64,000 nucleotides of DNA from Bradyrhizobium prioriisuperbiae (lineage in GTDB: Bacteria > Pseudomonadota > Alphaproteobacteria > Rhizobiales > Xanthobacteraceae): positions 7,118,501 to 7,182,500 of the forward strand of contig NZ_CP135921.1 of NCBI RefSeq assembly GCF_032397745.1, read 5' to 3'. Both the position numbers and the translations under genes were made by a program. Each line of letters starts with the position of its first letter. Positions within the stretch are counted from its first letter, which is position 1. The notes beneath the pieces are model-generated. The model had not been told where the DNA came from and searched no databases. It saw nothing but the letters and a program-made list of their open reading frames with translations. Of this stretch, positions 16,507 through 26,533 are shown piece after piece.

Positions 16507-17460
16507 ATGCCGATCCGGCTGGCGGAACAGATCATTCACAAGGCCGCGTGGCTTTATTACACCCACGGCCTTCGCCAGGACGAGGTCGCCGCAAAGCTCA
16601 ACATCTCGCGCGCGTCGGTCGCGATGTATCTGCGCAAGGCGCGCGAGAGCGGCATCGTCAACATCTCCGCATCGACACAGCTGTTCGCTGAGGACGTGCT
16701 GGCCCGCGAACTGGAAGACGCCTACGCCCTCGACGGCGCCTGGGTGGTTCCACATGCTGAACCCACGGGCGACAAGGCCGATGTGCCGCAAGTGGCCGCC
16801 GCGGTGTTCGTGGAACAGGTGCAGCGCGGCGACCATATCGGCATCGCCTGGGGCCGCACCGTCTATGCCATTGCGGATGTGATGTCCTACGCGGACCTGC
16901 AGGATGTCACGGTCGTGCAGCTCTGCGGCAATCTCGGCGCGCCTTACGATTACCGTCCCGACCAGTGCACCATGGAAATCGCCCGCCGGCTCAACGCCAA
17001 GGGGCTCAATTTCTATGCGCCGCTGGTGCTGAGCTCGGAAGAGCTGGCCGACCGGTTGCGCGAGGAGCCGGTGATCCGCCAGCAGCTCGCCAGTATCAGC
17101 GAATGCAGCCTCGCGCTCCATTCGGTCGGCACCGTGGACGAAGACAGCCATGTGGTGACCTGCGGCGCGCTGGCGCCGAAGGCGATGCGCGCGCTGGCGA
17201 AATCCGGCGCCGCCGGTGTCATTGCGGGACAGATCATCGACGCGTCGGGACAAGCGCTGGACTGCAGCTACAACCGCCGGGTGATTTCCGCCGATCTCGG
17301 CTCCATCCGCGCCATCCGCAAACGCCTGATGGTGGTGCAGGAGGACGTCAAGCTCGCGCCGCTGAAGGCCGCGCTGGCCGGCGGTCTCTGTTCGCATCTG
17401 GTGACCACGGCATGGATGGCGCGACGGCTGGTTGATGATGCCGGCAAGGCGAGAGCGTGA
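16507..17460 (+). CDS. SorC/DeoR-type sugar-binding transcriptional regulator
   Basis: I take the ATG at 16507 (317 residues) with GAGG eight bases upstream; a TTG at 16483 lies within the likely -10 box. An N-terminal helix-turn-helix (RQDEVAAKLNISRASVAMYL) leads into a phosphosugar-binding domain of the SorC family (GIAWGRTVYAIADVM, VVQLCGNLG, GVIAGQIIDASG). Such proteins bind phosphorylated pentoses or similar intermediates. It is followed by a fused aldolase-SDR and mtnK-mtnA, so the likely effector is a phosphorylated methylthioribulose or deoxyribulose. A palindromic repeat separates it from the aldolase gene. Confidence 0.9.
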   Translation: MPIRLAEQIIHKAAWLYYTHGLRQDEVAAKLNISRASVAMYLRKARESGIVNISASTQLFAEDVLARELEDAYALDGAWVVPHAEPTGDKADVPQVAAAVFVEQVQRGDHIGIAWGRTVYAIADVMSYADLQDVTVVQLCGNLGAPYDYRPDQCTMEIARRLNAKGLNFYAPLVLSSEELADRLREEPVIRQQLASISECSLALHSVGTVDEDSHVVTCGALAPKAMRALAKSGAAGVIAGQIIDASGQALDCSYNRRVISADLGSIRAIRKRLMVVQEDVKLAPLKAALAGGLCSHLVTTAWMARRLVDDAGKARA

Positions 17461-17498
17461 GGAGATGACGTTCGATCGCGTTATCCGTTTTCTTTGTC

Positions 17499-17578
17499 GT
17501 TGCCGGGCTTGTCCCGGCAACCCCGCTTAGGGACGCACTGCCCTCCTAAGCGGGATCACCGGGACAAGCCCGGTGATG
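17499..17578. repeat. Palindromic intergenic repeat of a second family
   Basis: GCCGGGCTTGTCCCGG near 17502 is mirrored by CCGGGACAAGCCCGG near 17560. The inner pair CCCGCTTAGG and CCTAAGCGGG gives a second stem. The whole region between the SorC gene and the aldolase-SDR gene can fold as a branched hairpin. It differs from the 14678/16251 family. Similar elements are common in Bradyrhizobium-group intergenic regions. Confidence 0.8.
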
Positions 17579-17684
17579 ACAATGTGGGTGAAATGACTTC
17601 GCCTCTTGAAACCATGACACCGAAGTCTCTGAGCTTTTACACCCCGACATTCCGCCCAGCCAAACACCAGCAAGACGAACGAAC

Positions 17685-19739
17685 ATGAAAAACCTCTGGA
17701 ACGACACCACCGCCGAAACGCTCATTGCCGACTACGCCAAGCGCAACATCGACCGCCAGCTCGCGTTGCGCGTCTACACCACCCGCCTGCTAGGCGGCGA
17801 TCCGCGGCTGGTGCTGCATGGCGGCGGCAACACATCGGTGAAGATGAAAGTCACTGACCTGGTCGGCGACAGCTGGGATGTGCTGTGCGTCAAGGGCAGC
17901 GGCTGGGACATGGCGGTGATCGAGCCGCCGGGCCTGCCGGCGGTCAAGCTCGACGCGCTGCTCAAAGCGCGCAAGCTCAACAGCCTGTCCGACGAGGACA
18001 TGGTGGCGCTGCAGCGCGCCAACCTGATCGATCCCTCCTCGCCCAACCCGTCGGTCGAAACCCTGCTGCATGCCTTCCTGCCGCACACCTTCGTCGACCA
18101 CACCCACTCCACCGCGATCCTGGCGATCGTCGACCAAATCAACAGCGAGGCGCTGAGCCGCGAGGTGTTTGGTCCCAAGATGGGTTTCGTGCCCTACATC
18201 AAGCCGGGCTTCGATCTCGCCAAGGCCGCGGCCGATATCTATGACGCCAATCCGGCGGTGGAAGGCCTGATCCTGGACAAGCACGGCATCTTCACCTTCG
18301 GCGACACCGCGCGCGATGCCTATGACCGCATGATCCATTATGTGACGCTGGCGGAGGATTACGTCGCCAAACACGGCAAACCGGCGCCGCAATCGGTGGT
18401 GTTGCCGAAGCGGATCGCGACTGCGGCGGATTTCACATCCGCGCTGCGCGGCGCGGTCGCCGTCCATCACGGCGAAGGCCGCTTCGACCGGATGGTCAGC
18501 GACTTCCGCACGTCGCCGGAGATTATCGCGTTCCTCAATTCGCCGCGGCTGGCGGAGTTGGCCAGGATCGGCGTCTCCACGCCGGATCTGTCGATCCGCA
18601 TCAAAACAGGTCCGATGGTGCTGCCCGCCCCCGACGCCGACCAGTTGGAGACATGGCCTGCGGTGATCCGCGAGCATGTGGGCCGCTTCGTGCACGACTA
18701 CACGGCCTATTTCCAAGCCAATAACGCCCGCGACGATATCAAGCGCACCATGCTCGACCCGATGCCGCGCCTGACACTGGTGCCCGGACTCGGGATGTTC
18801 GGCCACGGCCGCACGCTCAAGGACGCGCGGATTGCCTCCGACATCGGCGAGATGTGGATCGAGGCAGTGCGCGGCGCCGAGGCGATCGGCAGTTTCAAAC
18901 CGCTGACGCATCCGGAGCTGTTCGAACTGGAATACTGGTCGCTGGAGCAGGCCAAACTCGCCGCCAACAAGCCGAAGCCGCTGACCGGCCAGGTGGCCCT
19001 GATCACCGGCGGCGCCGGCGCCATCGGTGCCGCCACAGCCAAACTGTTCGCGACCAATGGCGCGCATGTGGTGGTGGTGGATCTCGACGTCGACAAGGCG
19101 GCCGCCGTGGCGAAAGCCACCGGCAACGATTCCATTGGGATCGGTTGTGACATCACGGACCCGGCGGCGCTGCGTGTCGCGTTCGACCGCGCTGTGGCGC
19201 ACTACGGCGGTTTGGATATTTTGGTGTCCAACGCCGGCGCCGCCTGGGAAGGCGGCATCGGCGAGATCGACGATGCGCTGCTGCGCAAGAGCTTCGAGCT
19301 CAACTTCTTCGCCCACCAGAACGCGGCACAAAACGCCGTGCGGATCTTCAAACAACAAGGCACCGGCGGCGTCTTGCTGTTCAACACCTCCAAGCAGGCG
19401 GTGAACCCGGGCCCGAAATTCGGCGCCTACGGCCTGCCCAAAGCCGCAACGCTGTTCCTGTCGCGCCAGTACGCCCTGGAATACGGCCCCCTCGGCATCC
19501 GCGCCAACGCCGTCAACGCCGACCGCATCCGCTCAGGGCTTCTCACCGACGAGATGATCGCCAACCGCAGCAAGGCGCGCAGCCTGTCGGAAAAGGACTA
19601 CATGTCCGGCAATCTGCTGGGCCTGGAAGTCACCGCCGACCATGTGGCGCAGGCATTTTTGCATCATGCGCTGGCGGAGCGCACGACGGGCGATGTGACC
19701 ACGGTGGACGGCGGGAATATTGCGGCGGCGCTGAGGTAG
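17685..19739 (+). CDS. Bifunctional class II aldolase / short-chain dehydrogenase
   Basis: The 684-residue protein has two parts. Residues ~20-400 form a class II (AraD/FucA-like) aldolase with the zinc-site motif FVDHTHSTAIL and a HGIFTFG histidine. From residue ~430 an SDR domain begins (GQVALITGGAGAIGAATAKL), with the catalytic YGLPKAA (YxxxK) near residue 583. The same fusion occurs in RhaEW-type rhamnulose-1-phosphate aldolase/lactaldehyde dehydrogenases. Here the neighbours are mtnK and mtnA, not rhamnose genes. The likely substrate is therefore 5-methylthioribulose-1-phosphate or 5-deoxyribulose-1-phosphate, split to DHAP and an aldehyde that the SDR half would oxidise or reduce. That assignment is inference. 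Confidence 0.88.
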   Translation: MKNLWNDTTAETLIADYAKRNIDRQLALRVYTTRLLGGDPRLVLHGGGNTSVKMKVTDLVGDSWDVLCVKGSGWDMAVIEPPGLPAVKLDALLKARKLNSLSDEDMVALQRANLIDPSSPNPSVETLLHAFLPHTFVDHTHSTAILAIVDQINSEALSREVFGPKMGFVPYIKPGFDLAKAAADIYDANPAVEGLILDKHGIFTFGDTARDAYDRMIHYVTLAEDYVAKHGKPAPQSVVLPKRIATAADFTSALRGAVAVHHGEGRFDRMVSDFRTSPEIIAFLNSPRLAELARIGVSTPDLSIRIKTGPMVLPAPDADQLETWPAVIREHVGRFVHDYTAYFQANNARDDIKRTMLDPMPRLTLVPGLGMFGHGRTLKDARIASDIGEMWIEAVRGAEAIGSFKPLTHPELFELEYWSLEQAKLAANKPKPLTGQVALITGGAGAIGAATAKLFATNGAHVVVVDLDVDKAAAVAKATGNDSIGIGCDITDPAALRVAFDRAVAHYGGLDILVSNAGAAWEGGIGEIDDALLRKSFELNFFAHQNAAQNAVRIFKQQGTGGVLLFNTSKQAVNPGPKFGAYGLPKAATLFLSRQYALEYGPLGIRANAVNADRIRSGLLTDEMIANRSKARSLSEKDYMSGNLLGLEVTADHVAQAFLHHALAERTTGDVTTVDGGNIAAALR

Positions 19740-19779
19740 GGTGCGGTCAATAGCTCCCCCTGGGCAGCACTTCATCAAA

Positions 19780-19796
19780 TGTCAATAAATTTGACA
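19780..19796. promoter_or_regulatory. Inverted repeat / putative SorC operator ahead of the kinase gene
   Basis: TGTCAA-TAAAT-TTGACA is a perfect 6-bp inverted repeat whose right half is an ideal -35 hexamer. TAGCGT at 19814-19819, 17 bases further on, could be the -10. The half-sites match those at 16456-16469 in front of the SorC regulator gene, so one regulator may control both promoters. The site lies 200 bases before mtnK, in the 257-base gap after the aldolase-SDR gene. Confidence 0.5.
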
Positions 19797-19996
19797 ATTG
19801 CCAGAGCAATCTCTAGCGTTTCGATGTCATGAACCCTCCGGAAAAGCGTGAGCCGGATGTGCGGACAGGTTTCGCGAGACAATCATGCGCCCTCGCGACA
19901 AACGCGAAGCGTTTGCGCTGACAAAGACACAGCACGAGGCCCGCTCCGCCTGATGACATCAGCGAGTCGAAGGTTTCGGCGACCCGGGAGGCCAAC

Positions 19997-21265
19997 GTGA
20001 CGACAACTGCGTTCGAACCGCTCACGCCGGACACACTGCCCGCGCGGCTGGGCAGCATCACCGCGTTGACGCAGCGCATCGGCGCGAACGCCTCATCATG
20101 GAGCGTGCGCGAGGTCGGCGACGGCAATCTCAACCTCGTGTTCATCGTCCAGGGATCAAACGGCTCCGTGGTGGTGAAGCAGGCGCTGCCCTATGTGCGC
20201 CTGGTCGGCGACAGCTGGCCGCTGCCGCTGAAACGCTCGTTCTTCGAATATCACGCGCTGACGCGCCAGGCGGCCCGCTCGCCGGGCTCGGTGCCCGAGA
20301 TCCTGCATTTCGACCAGGCGCAGGCGCTGATTGTGATGGAGTACCTCTCGCCGCACATCATCCTGCGCAAGGCGCTGATCATGGGCCGCGAGCTGCCGCG
20401 CATCGCCGAGGATCTGGGCCTGTTCACCGCGCGCACGCTGTTTCGCGGCTCCGACCTGCATATGAGCGCGGCGACGCGCAAAGCGGACCTCGCGCTGTTC
20501 GCCGACAATGTCGACCTCTGCGACATCACCGAAAGCCTGGTGTTCACCGATCCTTATTTCGAGGCGCCGCGCAACCGCCACACCTCGCCGCAACTCGATG
20601 CCCTGGTGGCGAGCCTGCGCGCCGACCGCGACCTCAAGGTCGAGGCCCAGCGCATGAAGCATCTGTTCACGGCCAATGCCGAGACGCTGCTGCACGGCGA
20701 CCTGCACACCGGCTCCATCATGGTGACCGACGAGGAAACCAAAGTCATCGATCCGGAGTTTGCGTTCTACGGACCGATCGCCTTCGACATCGGCATGCTG
20801 CTGGCCAATTACTGGATGTCGTATTTCTCGCAAGGAGGCCATGAGCAAGACGGCTCGCGGGACTCGATGCGCGCTTATCTCTTGCGCACCACCACCACGA
20901 CATGGTCGGTGTTCCGTTGCGAGTTCGCCCGGCTCTGGCGCTCTGAGCGCAACGGCATGCTGTATGCGCGCAGCCTGTTCGAGGACGCCGGCGACCCGCT
21001 TGGCGCCGAGCAGGCGCTGGACACCTTCCTGCACCGTGTGTGGGAAGACCTGCTCGGCTTCGCCGGGGTCGAAATCCACCGCCGCATCCTCGGCCTCGCC
21101 CACAATGCCGAGTTCGAGACCATCGAGGATGCCGATTTGCGCGCCGCCTGCGAGACGCCGGCGCTCAGGTTCGGCCGCCATATCGCGGTCAACCGCCGCC
21201 ATCTCCACAGCATCGACGAGGTCAACGCGCTGGTCGCGCTGATCGACCGGGAGAACCGTTTGTGA
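19997..21265 (+). CDS. mtnK: S-methyl-5-thioribose kinase
   Basis: The 422-residue protein of the aminoglycoside-phosphotransferase-like kinase fold shows [29 protein letters not shown], the catalytic loop [13 protein letters not shown] and the metal-binding segment [20 protein letters not shown], all typical of MtnK. The GTG start at 19997 follows a strong GGGAGG. It phosphorylates 5-methylthioribose on C1; related enzymes also accept 5-deoxyribose. The stop overlaps the mtnA start by four bases (GTGA), so the two are translationally coupled. Confidence 0.93.
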   Translation: MTTTAFEPLTPDTLPARLGSITALTQRIGANASSWSVREVGDGNLNLVFIVQGSNGSVVVKQALPYVRLVGDSWPLPLKRSFFEYHALTRQAARSPGSVPEILHFDQAQALIVMEYLSPHIILRKALIMGRELPRIAEDLGLFTARTLFRGSDLHMSAATRKADLALFADNVDLCDITESLVFTDPYFEAPRNRHTSPQLDALVASLRADRDLKVEAQRMKHLFTANAETLLHGDLHTGSIMVTDEETKVIDPEFAFYGPIAFDIGMLLANYWMSYFSQGGHEQDGSRDSMRAYLLRTTTTTWSVFRCEFARLWRSERNGMLYARSLFEDAGDPLGAEQALDTFLHRVWEDLLGFAGVEIHRRILGLAHNAEFETIEDADLRAACETPALRFGRHIAVNRRHLHSIDEVNALVALIDRENRL

Positions 21266-22356
21266 AAGTCGCCGACCGTCATTTCCGCACCATCTGGCTG
21301 AATGCCGACGGTCGTTCCATCGACATCATCGACCAGCGCTGGCTGCCGCACGATTTCCGCATCGCGACACTGACAACCGTGGACGAGGTCGCCACCGCCA
21401 TCCGCGACATGTGGGTGCGCGGCGCCCCGCTGATCGGTGTCACCGCCGCCTACGGCGTCGCCATCCAGATGCGGAGCGATCCCTCCGAGCGCGCGCTGGA
21501 TGCCGCCTGGGACAAGCTCCATGCCACCCGCCCCACCGCCATCAATCTGCGCTGGGCGCTGGACGCGATGCGCTCCGCGTTGCGGCCGTTGCCGGCCCCG
21601 GAGCGCGCCGCCGCGGCCTATCGGCTGGCCGCCGGCATCGCCGACGAGGACGTGATGCTGAACCGTGAGATCGGTGAGAACGGCCTCGCTTTGATCCGCG
21701 AGATCGCCAGCCGCAAGGCGCCGGGCGAGCCCGTGAACATTTTGACTCACTGCAACGCCGGCTGGCTCGCCACCGTGGATTACGGCACGGCGACGGCGCC
21801 GATTTATCTCGCCGTCGAACAGGGCATCCCGGTCCACGTCTATGTGGACGAGACCCGCCCGCGCAACCAGGGCGCCCAGCTCACGGCCTGGGAAATGGCC
21901 GGCCACGGTGTGCCGCACACTCTGATCGTGGACAATGCCGGCGGCCATCTGATGCAGCGCGGCGCGGTCGACCTGGTGATTGTCGGCACCGACCGCGTCA
22001 CGGCCAATGGCGACGTCTGCAACAAGATCGGAACCTACCTCAAGGCGCTGGCTGCCCACGACAACGGCGTGCCGTTTTATGTGGCGCTGCCCTCGCCGAC
22101 CATCGACTGGACCATCTCCGACGGAATGACCATCCCGATCGAGGAACGCTCGGCCGACGAGGTGTCGCTGGTCTGGGGCAAGACCGCGTCGGGCGAAATC
22201 ACCCAGGTGCGGATCTCGCCGGACACCTCGCCCGCGGGCAACCCGGCCTTCGATGTCACCCCCGCCCGCCTCGTCACTGGTCTGATCACCGAACGGGGCG
22301 TGGCCAAGGCCTCGACCGAGGGCCTGCGCGCACTGTTCCCGGACCGGGCCGTCTGA
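21262..22356 (+). CDS. mtnA: S-methyl-5-thioribose-1-phosphate isomerase
   Basis: The product is 364 residues from the GTG at 21262, which overlaps the mtnK stop (GTGA) and follows GGGAG. The frame is open further upstream, but that part is out-of-frame mtnK. Family motifs include [35 protein letters not shown] (catalytic Cys), [14 protein letters not shown] and [19 protein letters not shown]. It converts the aldose-1-phosphate made by MtnK to the ketose-1-phosphate. No mtnB, mtnC or mtnD is visible downstream. The expected next enzyme, an aldolase, is instead encoded just upstream. Confidence 0.95.
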   Translation: MKVADRHFRTIWLNADGRSIDIIDQRWLPHDFRIATLTTVDEVATAIRDMWVRGAPLIGVTAAYGVAIQMRSDPSERALDAAWDKLHATRPTAINLRWALDAMRSALRPLPAPERAAAAYRLAAGIADEDVMLNREIGENGLALIREIASRKAPGEPVNILTHCNAGWLATVDYGTATAPIYLAVEQGIPVHVYVDETRPRNQGAQLTAWEMAGHGVPHTLIVDNAGGHLMQRGAVDLVIVGTDRVTANGDVCNKIGTYLKALAAHDNGVPFYVALPSPTIDWTISDGMTIPIEERSADEVSLVWGKTASGEITQVRISPDTSPAGNPAFDVTPARLVTGLITERGVAKASTEGLRALFPDRAV

Positions 22357-22497
22357 GGCGCCGGGGGGTCGTTTCCAGCGGCAATCTCTTGCTGCGGAAT
22401 GTGTGGGGAACGTGGGTAACGCCGCGCCAACCGCGCGGCCGATGCGGTATAAAAGCCGTCCCCGAACGCACGACTAGCCCGCTGACGTTGGACCCCC

Positions 22498-23289
22498 ATG
22501 CGCATAGCCACCTGGAACGTGAACTCCATCCGCCAGCGGATCGACCATCTGGTGACCTGGTTGAAGGAGACCTCGCCGGACATCGTCTGCCTGCAGGAGA
22601 TCAAGTGCCAGGACGAGGCGTTCCCGCGCGAGCCGATCGAGGCGCTGGGCTACAATGTGGTCACCCACGGCCAGAAGACCTTCAATGGCGTGGCGCTGCT
22701 CTCAAAGCTGCCGTTCGATGAAACCACCCCCGGACTGGCCGGCGATCCGGAGGATGTGCACGCCCGCTTTCTGGAGGGCGTCGTGTCGGTGAAGGGCGGG
22801 ACCTTGCGGGTCGGCTGCCTCTATCTGCCCAATGGGAACCCCGTCGACACGGAAAAATACCCCTATAAACTCAAATGGATGTCGCGGCTTCTTGAGTATT
22901 CGAAGAAGCATCTTAAAGCGGAAGAGAAGTTCGTTCTTGCAGGGGATTACAATGTCATTCCGCAGCCGGGTGACGTGCACAACCCGGCCGCCTGGGCCAA
23001 CGACGCGCTGTTCCTGCCGACCACACGGGAGCGCTTCCAGGCGCTGCTGGATCTTGGACTCACCGACGCGCTGCGCGCGGTCAGCGACGAGCCCGGACAG
23101 TATACGTTCTGGGATTACCAGGCCGGTGCCTGGCAGAAGAACAACGGCATCCGGATCGACCACCTGCTGCTGTCGCCGCAGGCCAGCGACCACCTGACTG
23201 CGGTCGGAATCGACAAACACACCCGCGGCTGGGACAAGCCGTCAGACCACGTGCCCGTGTGGATCGACCTCGATCTGGAAGCGGCCTGA
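22498..23289 (+). CDS. xthA: Exodeoxyribonuclease III
   Basis: The 263-residue exonuclease-endonuclease-phosphatase protein starts MRIATWNVNSIRQR. QEIKCQDEAFP holds the metal-binding Glu, LAGDYNVIP the catalytic Asp/Asn pair, and SDHVPVWIDL the C-terminal Asp-His. It acts as the AP endonuclease and 3'-repair nuclease of base excision repair in the cytoplasm. It converges on the ExoR-like gene, with nine bases between the two stops. Length and motifs are normal. Confidence 0.96.
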   Translation: MRIATWNVNSIRQRIDHLVTWLKETSPDIVCLQEIKCQDEAFPREPIEALGYNVVTHGQKTFNGVALLSKLPFDETTPGLAGDPEDVHARFLEGVVSVKGGTLRVGCLYLPNGNPVDTEKYPYKLKWMSRLLEYSKKHLKAEEKFVLAGDYNVIPQPGDVHNPAAWANDALFLPTTRERFQALLDLGLTDALRAVSDEPGQYTFWDYQAGAWQKNNGIRIDHLLLSPQASDHLTAVGIDKHTRGWDKPSDHVPVWIDLDLEAA

Positions 23290-23298
23290 GGCTTCGGC

Positions 23299-24102
23299 TC
23301 AGTCCCGGCGGCCCTGGACCCAGCGCTCGAGCATCTGCAGGGCCATGGCGCGGTCGTTCTCGGAGGCCTTGGACAGCGCCGCGTTGTAGCTTTCCTTGAT
23401 CCAGGTCTCGTCGGTGGCTGCGCTGTCGCGGGCGAGCGTCAGCCACATCAGGCCGCGCGCCGCCTGGCGCTGCAGGTTGACGCCGTTGAACAGCATCTGC
23501 CCCAGCAGGGCCTGGGCCTGGTGCTGGCCCTTCTGGGCCGCGAGGCCAAGCCAGCGCACCCCGTACTTCGGATCGCGCGGGATGCCGACGCCGTCGAGAT
23601 AGAGCCGCGCCAGATTGTACTGGGCCTCGGCGTTGCCGAAGTAGGACGCCGCGTAGGAGAACATCTCCCGCGCGCGCTCGGGATCGGACTTCACCCGGGT
23701 GTTGGGAATGCCGTCCAGATAATAGCGGCCGAGCGCCACAAAGGCGTTGGCGACGATGGAGGCCTGTGGCGCCGACGGATTATCTTCGGCGTGGGCGTTG
23801 GCGATCTTGCTGAAGTAATCGAACGCCCGCAGGTTGTCCTGGGTGACGCCGTCGCCGTTGGCGTACATCTGGCCGAGCTTCCACTGGGCCACCGGATGGC
23901 CGCCTTCGGCGGCGTACTGCAGCGACGTCAGCGCCGACGTGGGCGGAATGGCTTTCTTCAGGGCCGCAGCCGCGTTCGGCGTGGCAGAGACCACCGGGAG
24001 TGCGGCATCCGCGCCGGTGACGGCCGTGCCCTCGAAGGCAAACGCGGGCGCCGCGAAAACACCGACTACCAGGCCGATGGCGATATGGTCAGATATCCGC
24101 AT
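23299..24102 (-). CDS. exoR: Periplasmic Sel1-repeat protein, ExoR-like
   Basis: The ATG at 24102 gives 267 residues with a signal peptide ([17 protein letters not shown]). Sel1-type helical repeats follow: [37 protein letters not shown] and [18 protein letters not shown]. The tail [17 protein letters not shown] resembles ExoR of rhizobia. ExoR in the periplasm holds the ChvG/ExoS sensor kinase inactive and so controls exopolysaccharide and motility; whether this one does so is inference. The start overlaps the 3' end of ilvD by 14 bases, implying coupled translation. An upstream extension to 24264 would run inside ilvD and is unlikely. Confidence 0.75.
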   Translation of the reverse strand: MRISDHIAIGLVVGVFAAPAFAFEGTAVTGADAALPVVSATPNAAAALKKAIPPTSALTSLQYAAEGGHPVAQWKLGQMYANGDGVTQDNLRAFDYFSKIANAHAEDNPSAPQASIVANAFVALGRYYLDGIPNTRVKSDPERAREMFSYAASYFGNAEAQYNLARLYLDGVGIPRDPKYGVRWLGLAAQKGQHQAQALLGQMLFNGVNLQRQAARGLMWLTLARDSAATDETWIKESYNAALSKASENDRAMALQMLERWVQGRRD

Positions 24103-25813
24103 ATTGCTGTTTCTCGTGGGCCCCGCCGGGGTGCGTGACTGCGCCGCCGACGGCCGATCCCACCTGCTGGGCGTATTTCCAAAGGGCTCCCGATGTATGA
24201 TTGGTCTCGCGCGGCTGCCAGGCCGCCTTGCGCTGTGCCAATTCCGCGTCCGACAGCCTGACATTCAGGGTGCCGACGTCGGCATCGATTTCAATGATAT
24301 CGCCGTCGCGAAGCAAGGCGATCGGGCCGCCCACAGCGGCTTCCGGCCCGACATGGCCGATGCAGAAGCCGCGGGTCGCGCCAGAGAACCGGCCATCGGT
24401 GATCAGGGCGATCTTGCCGCCCATGCCCTGCCCGGTCAGCGCGGCGGTGGTCGACAACATTTCGCGCATGCCGGGACCGCCTCGCGGCCCCTCATAGCGA
24501 ATGACGATGACCTCACCTTCCCTGTACGTCTTCTTTTTCACCGCCTCGAACGCGTCCTCTTCGCGGTCAAAGCAGCGGGCGGGTCCAGTGAACTTCAGGT
24601 TGGACATGCCCGCGACTTTAACAATCGCCCCTTCTGGAGCGAGATTTCCCTTCAGCCCGACAACGCCACCGGTCACGGTGATCGGCTTGTCCGCCGGACG
24701 GACCACATCTTGATGCGGATTCCATTTCACGGTTTTCAAATTCTCGGCAATGGTCCGGCCGGTGACGGTCAGGCAGTCGCCGTGAAGATGGCCGTGATCG
24801 AGCAATGTTTTCATCAGAAGCGGTATGCCACCAGCTTCGAACATGTCTTTGGCGACATAACGGCCGCCCGGCTTCAAATCCGCGACATATGGTGTCTTTT
24901 TGAAGATTTCGGCCACGTCAAACAGGTCGAACTTGATGCCGGCCTCGTGGGCGATCGCCGGCAAATGCAAGGCGGCATTGGTCGACCCACCGGAGGCAGC
25001 GACCACGGCGGCGGCGTTCTCCAGCGCCTTGAGGGTAACGATGTCGCGGGGGCGGATATTGGCCTTGATCAGCTGCAGCACCTGCTCGCCGGCGGCCATG
25101 CAGAAGGAATCGCGGATTTCATAAGGCGCCGGCGCGCCGGCCGAATACGGCAGGGCCAGGCCGATGGCTTCGGAGACGGTCGCCATGGTGTTGGCGGTGA
25201 ACTGGGCGCCACAGGCCCCGGCCGACGGACAGGCCACCCGCTCGAGCTCGTCGAGGTCCTCGTCCGACATCTGGCCGACCGAGTGCTTGCCAACCGCCTC
25301 GAACATGTCCTGAACCGTCACCTGCTGGCCCCGGAAATTGCCGGGCAGGATTGAGCCGCCATAGATGAAGATCGACGGCACGTTGAGCCGGACCATGGCC
25401 ATCATCATGCCCGGCAGCGACTTGTCGCAGCCGGCGAGCCCGACCAGGGCGTCATAGGAATGGCCGCGGATGGTCAGCTCGACCGAATCGGCGATGCATT
25501 CGCGCGACGGCAGCGACGAACGCATGCCGTCATGGCCCATGGCGATGCCGTCGGTGACGGTGATGGTGCAGAATTCACGCGGGGTGCCACCGGCGGCGGA
25601 CACGCCCTTCTTCACCGCCTGCGCCTGGCGCATCAGCGAGATGTTGCAGGGGGCGGCTTCATTCCAGCAGGAGGCAACGCCGACAAACGGCTGGCGGATC
25701 TGGGCCGTGGTCAGGCCCATGGCGTAGAGATAGGACCGGTGCGGCGCCCGTTCCGGGCCCTCGGTCACATGACGGCTTGGCAGCCGGCTCTTGATGTCGG
25801 TCTTCGCGTCCAT
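24089..25813 (-). CDS. ilvD: Dihydroxy-acid dehydratase
   Basis: The 574-residue Fe-S enzyme converts dihydroxyacids to 2-oxoacids in valine and isoleucine synthesis. Cysteine motifs are in place: [24 protein letters not shown] and [16 protein letters not shown], together with [19 protein letters not shown] and [11 protein letters not shown] near the C-terminus. No other branched-chain genes are nearby. Its last codons overlap the start of the ExoR-like gene. The 276-base region ahead of it holds no gene I recognise and presumably the promoter. Confidence 0.96.
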   Translation of the reverse strand: MDAKTDIKSRLPSRHVTEGPERAPHRSYLYAMGLTTAQIRQPFVGVASCWNEAAPCNISLMRQAQAVKKGVSAAGGTPREFCTITVTDGIAMGHDGMRSSLPSRECIADSVELTIRGHSYDALVGLAGCDKSLPGMMMAMVRLNVPSIFIYGGSILPGNFRGQQVTVQDMFEAVGKHSVGQMSDEDLDELERVACPSAGACGAQFTANTMATVSEAIGLALPYSAGAPAPYEIRDSFCMAAGEQVLQLIKANIRPRDIVTLKALENAAAVVAASGGSTNAALHLPAIAHEAGIKFDLFDVAEIFKKTPYVADLKPGGRYVAKDMFEAGGIPLLMKTLLDHGHLHGDCLTVTGRTIAENLKTVKWNPHQDVVRPADKPITVTGGVVGLKGNLAPEGAIVKVAGMSNLKFTGPARCFDREEDAFEAVKKKTYREGEVIVIRYEGPRGGPGMREMLSTTAALTGQGMGGKIALITDGRFSGATRGFCIGHVGPEAAVGGPIALLRDGDIIEIDADVGTLNVRLSDAELAQRKAAWQPRETNHTSGALWKYAQQVGSAVGGAVTHPGGAHEKQQYADI

Positions 25814-26089
25814 CCCACGCCTGTCTCCCCGACCATCCCGCCCAATCCCCGTGGTGATCCCTTACTGGAAGGATGTTCCACAGTGCTGGTTGTTATTGCG
25901 GCATCTGGCCTGCACTTACGGAGTCATGGAGGGGTGTGGCTAAATCGCGGCGGACACAAGGGCTAGCTCGGCCCAAGGTTAAATGTTCAATCAGTGTTGC
26001 ACACACGCAACAACCGTTGCCGCCGAGCAACCCTGTACGCCACCCCTCCGCGGCTTTCTCAGGTTACGTCGGCGGCCGCGTTGAAAGGT

Positions 26090-26362
26090 TCAGCGACGCA
26101 GGGCGCGCCAGGCAAAGAGAATGATGATGGCGCCGACCGATGCCGAAATCAGCGTGCGCCAGAAGCCGAACACCGGCACCTGGGCGATTTCCGCCAGCTT
26201 GGCACCGACAAAGGCGCCGGCCACGCCGACCAGGATGTTGGTCAGGATACCGTGGTTGGACGAGGTCGCCCGCTCCGCGATCCATCCGGCGATCGCGCCG
26301 ATCAGGATCATGGTGAAAAACCCGACGCCCGGCTGGCTGAGAAAGGCTTGCGCTTCGTTCAT
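26090..26362 (-). CDS. GlsB/YeaQ/YmgE-family small membrane protein
   Basis: The 90-residue protein starts at the ATG at 26362, with GGGGGAC upstream. It has three short hydrophobic segments with glycine-rich helices (FFTMILIGAIAGWIAERAT, ILTNILVGVAGAFVGAKLA, LISASVGAIIILFAWRALR), the pattern of transglycosylase-associated or YeaQ-type stress-linked inner-membrane proteins. Function is unknown. A longer reading frame to 26515 would run through the terminator of the next gene and is rejected. Confidence 0.85.
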   Translation of the reverse strand: MNEAQAFLSQPGVGFFTMILIGAIAGWIAERATSSNHGILTNILVGVAGAFVGAKLAEIAQVPVFGFWRTLISASVGAIIILFAWRALRR

Positions 26363-26471
26363 GCGATGTCCCCCAAAAAGACTGCTGCCTGAAGAGTTGG
26401 CCGACTCAAAGAGTAACGCAGCCGGCGCGAGTCGACAGCCGATCCGCCGGCGGCCGCGCCGAAATACACCG

Positions 26472-26505
26472 CAAAATAAAACGGCCGGCTGTGCGGGCCG
26501 GCCGT
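26472..26505 (-). terminator. Rho-independent terminator of the small secreted protein gene
   Basis: A perfect 9-bp stem ACGGCCGGC / GCCGGCCGT (26481-26489 and 26497-26505) with a 7-base loop is followed, on the minus strand, by TTTATTTT. It lies 29 bases beyond the stop of the 26534-26779 gene. Confidence 0.8.
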
Positions 26506-26533
26506 TGCGATCCACATTGACGGATCAGGTGGA

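Noticed and set aside
14678..17578. Repeated palindromes as a possible CRISPR array
   Set aside because: Only two copies of one family and one of another, far apart, with gene-sized gaps and long inverted arms. No regular spacers and no cas genes.
21040..21261. Upstream extension of mtnA
   Set aside because: It is mtnK read in the wrong frame (Arg-rich). The GTG at 21262 overlaps the mtnK stop, follows GGGAG and gives the normal family length.
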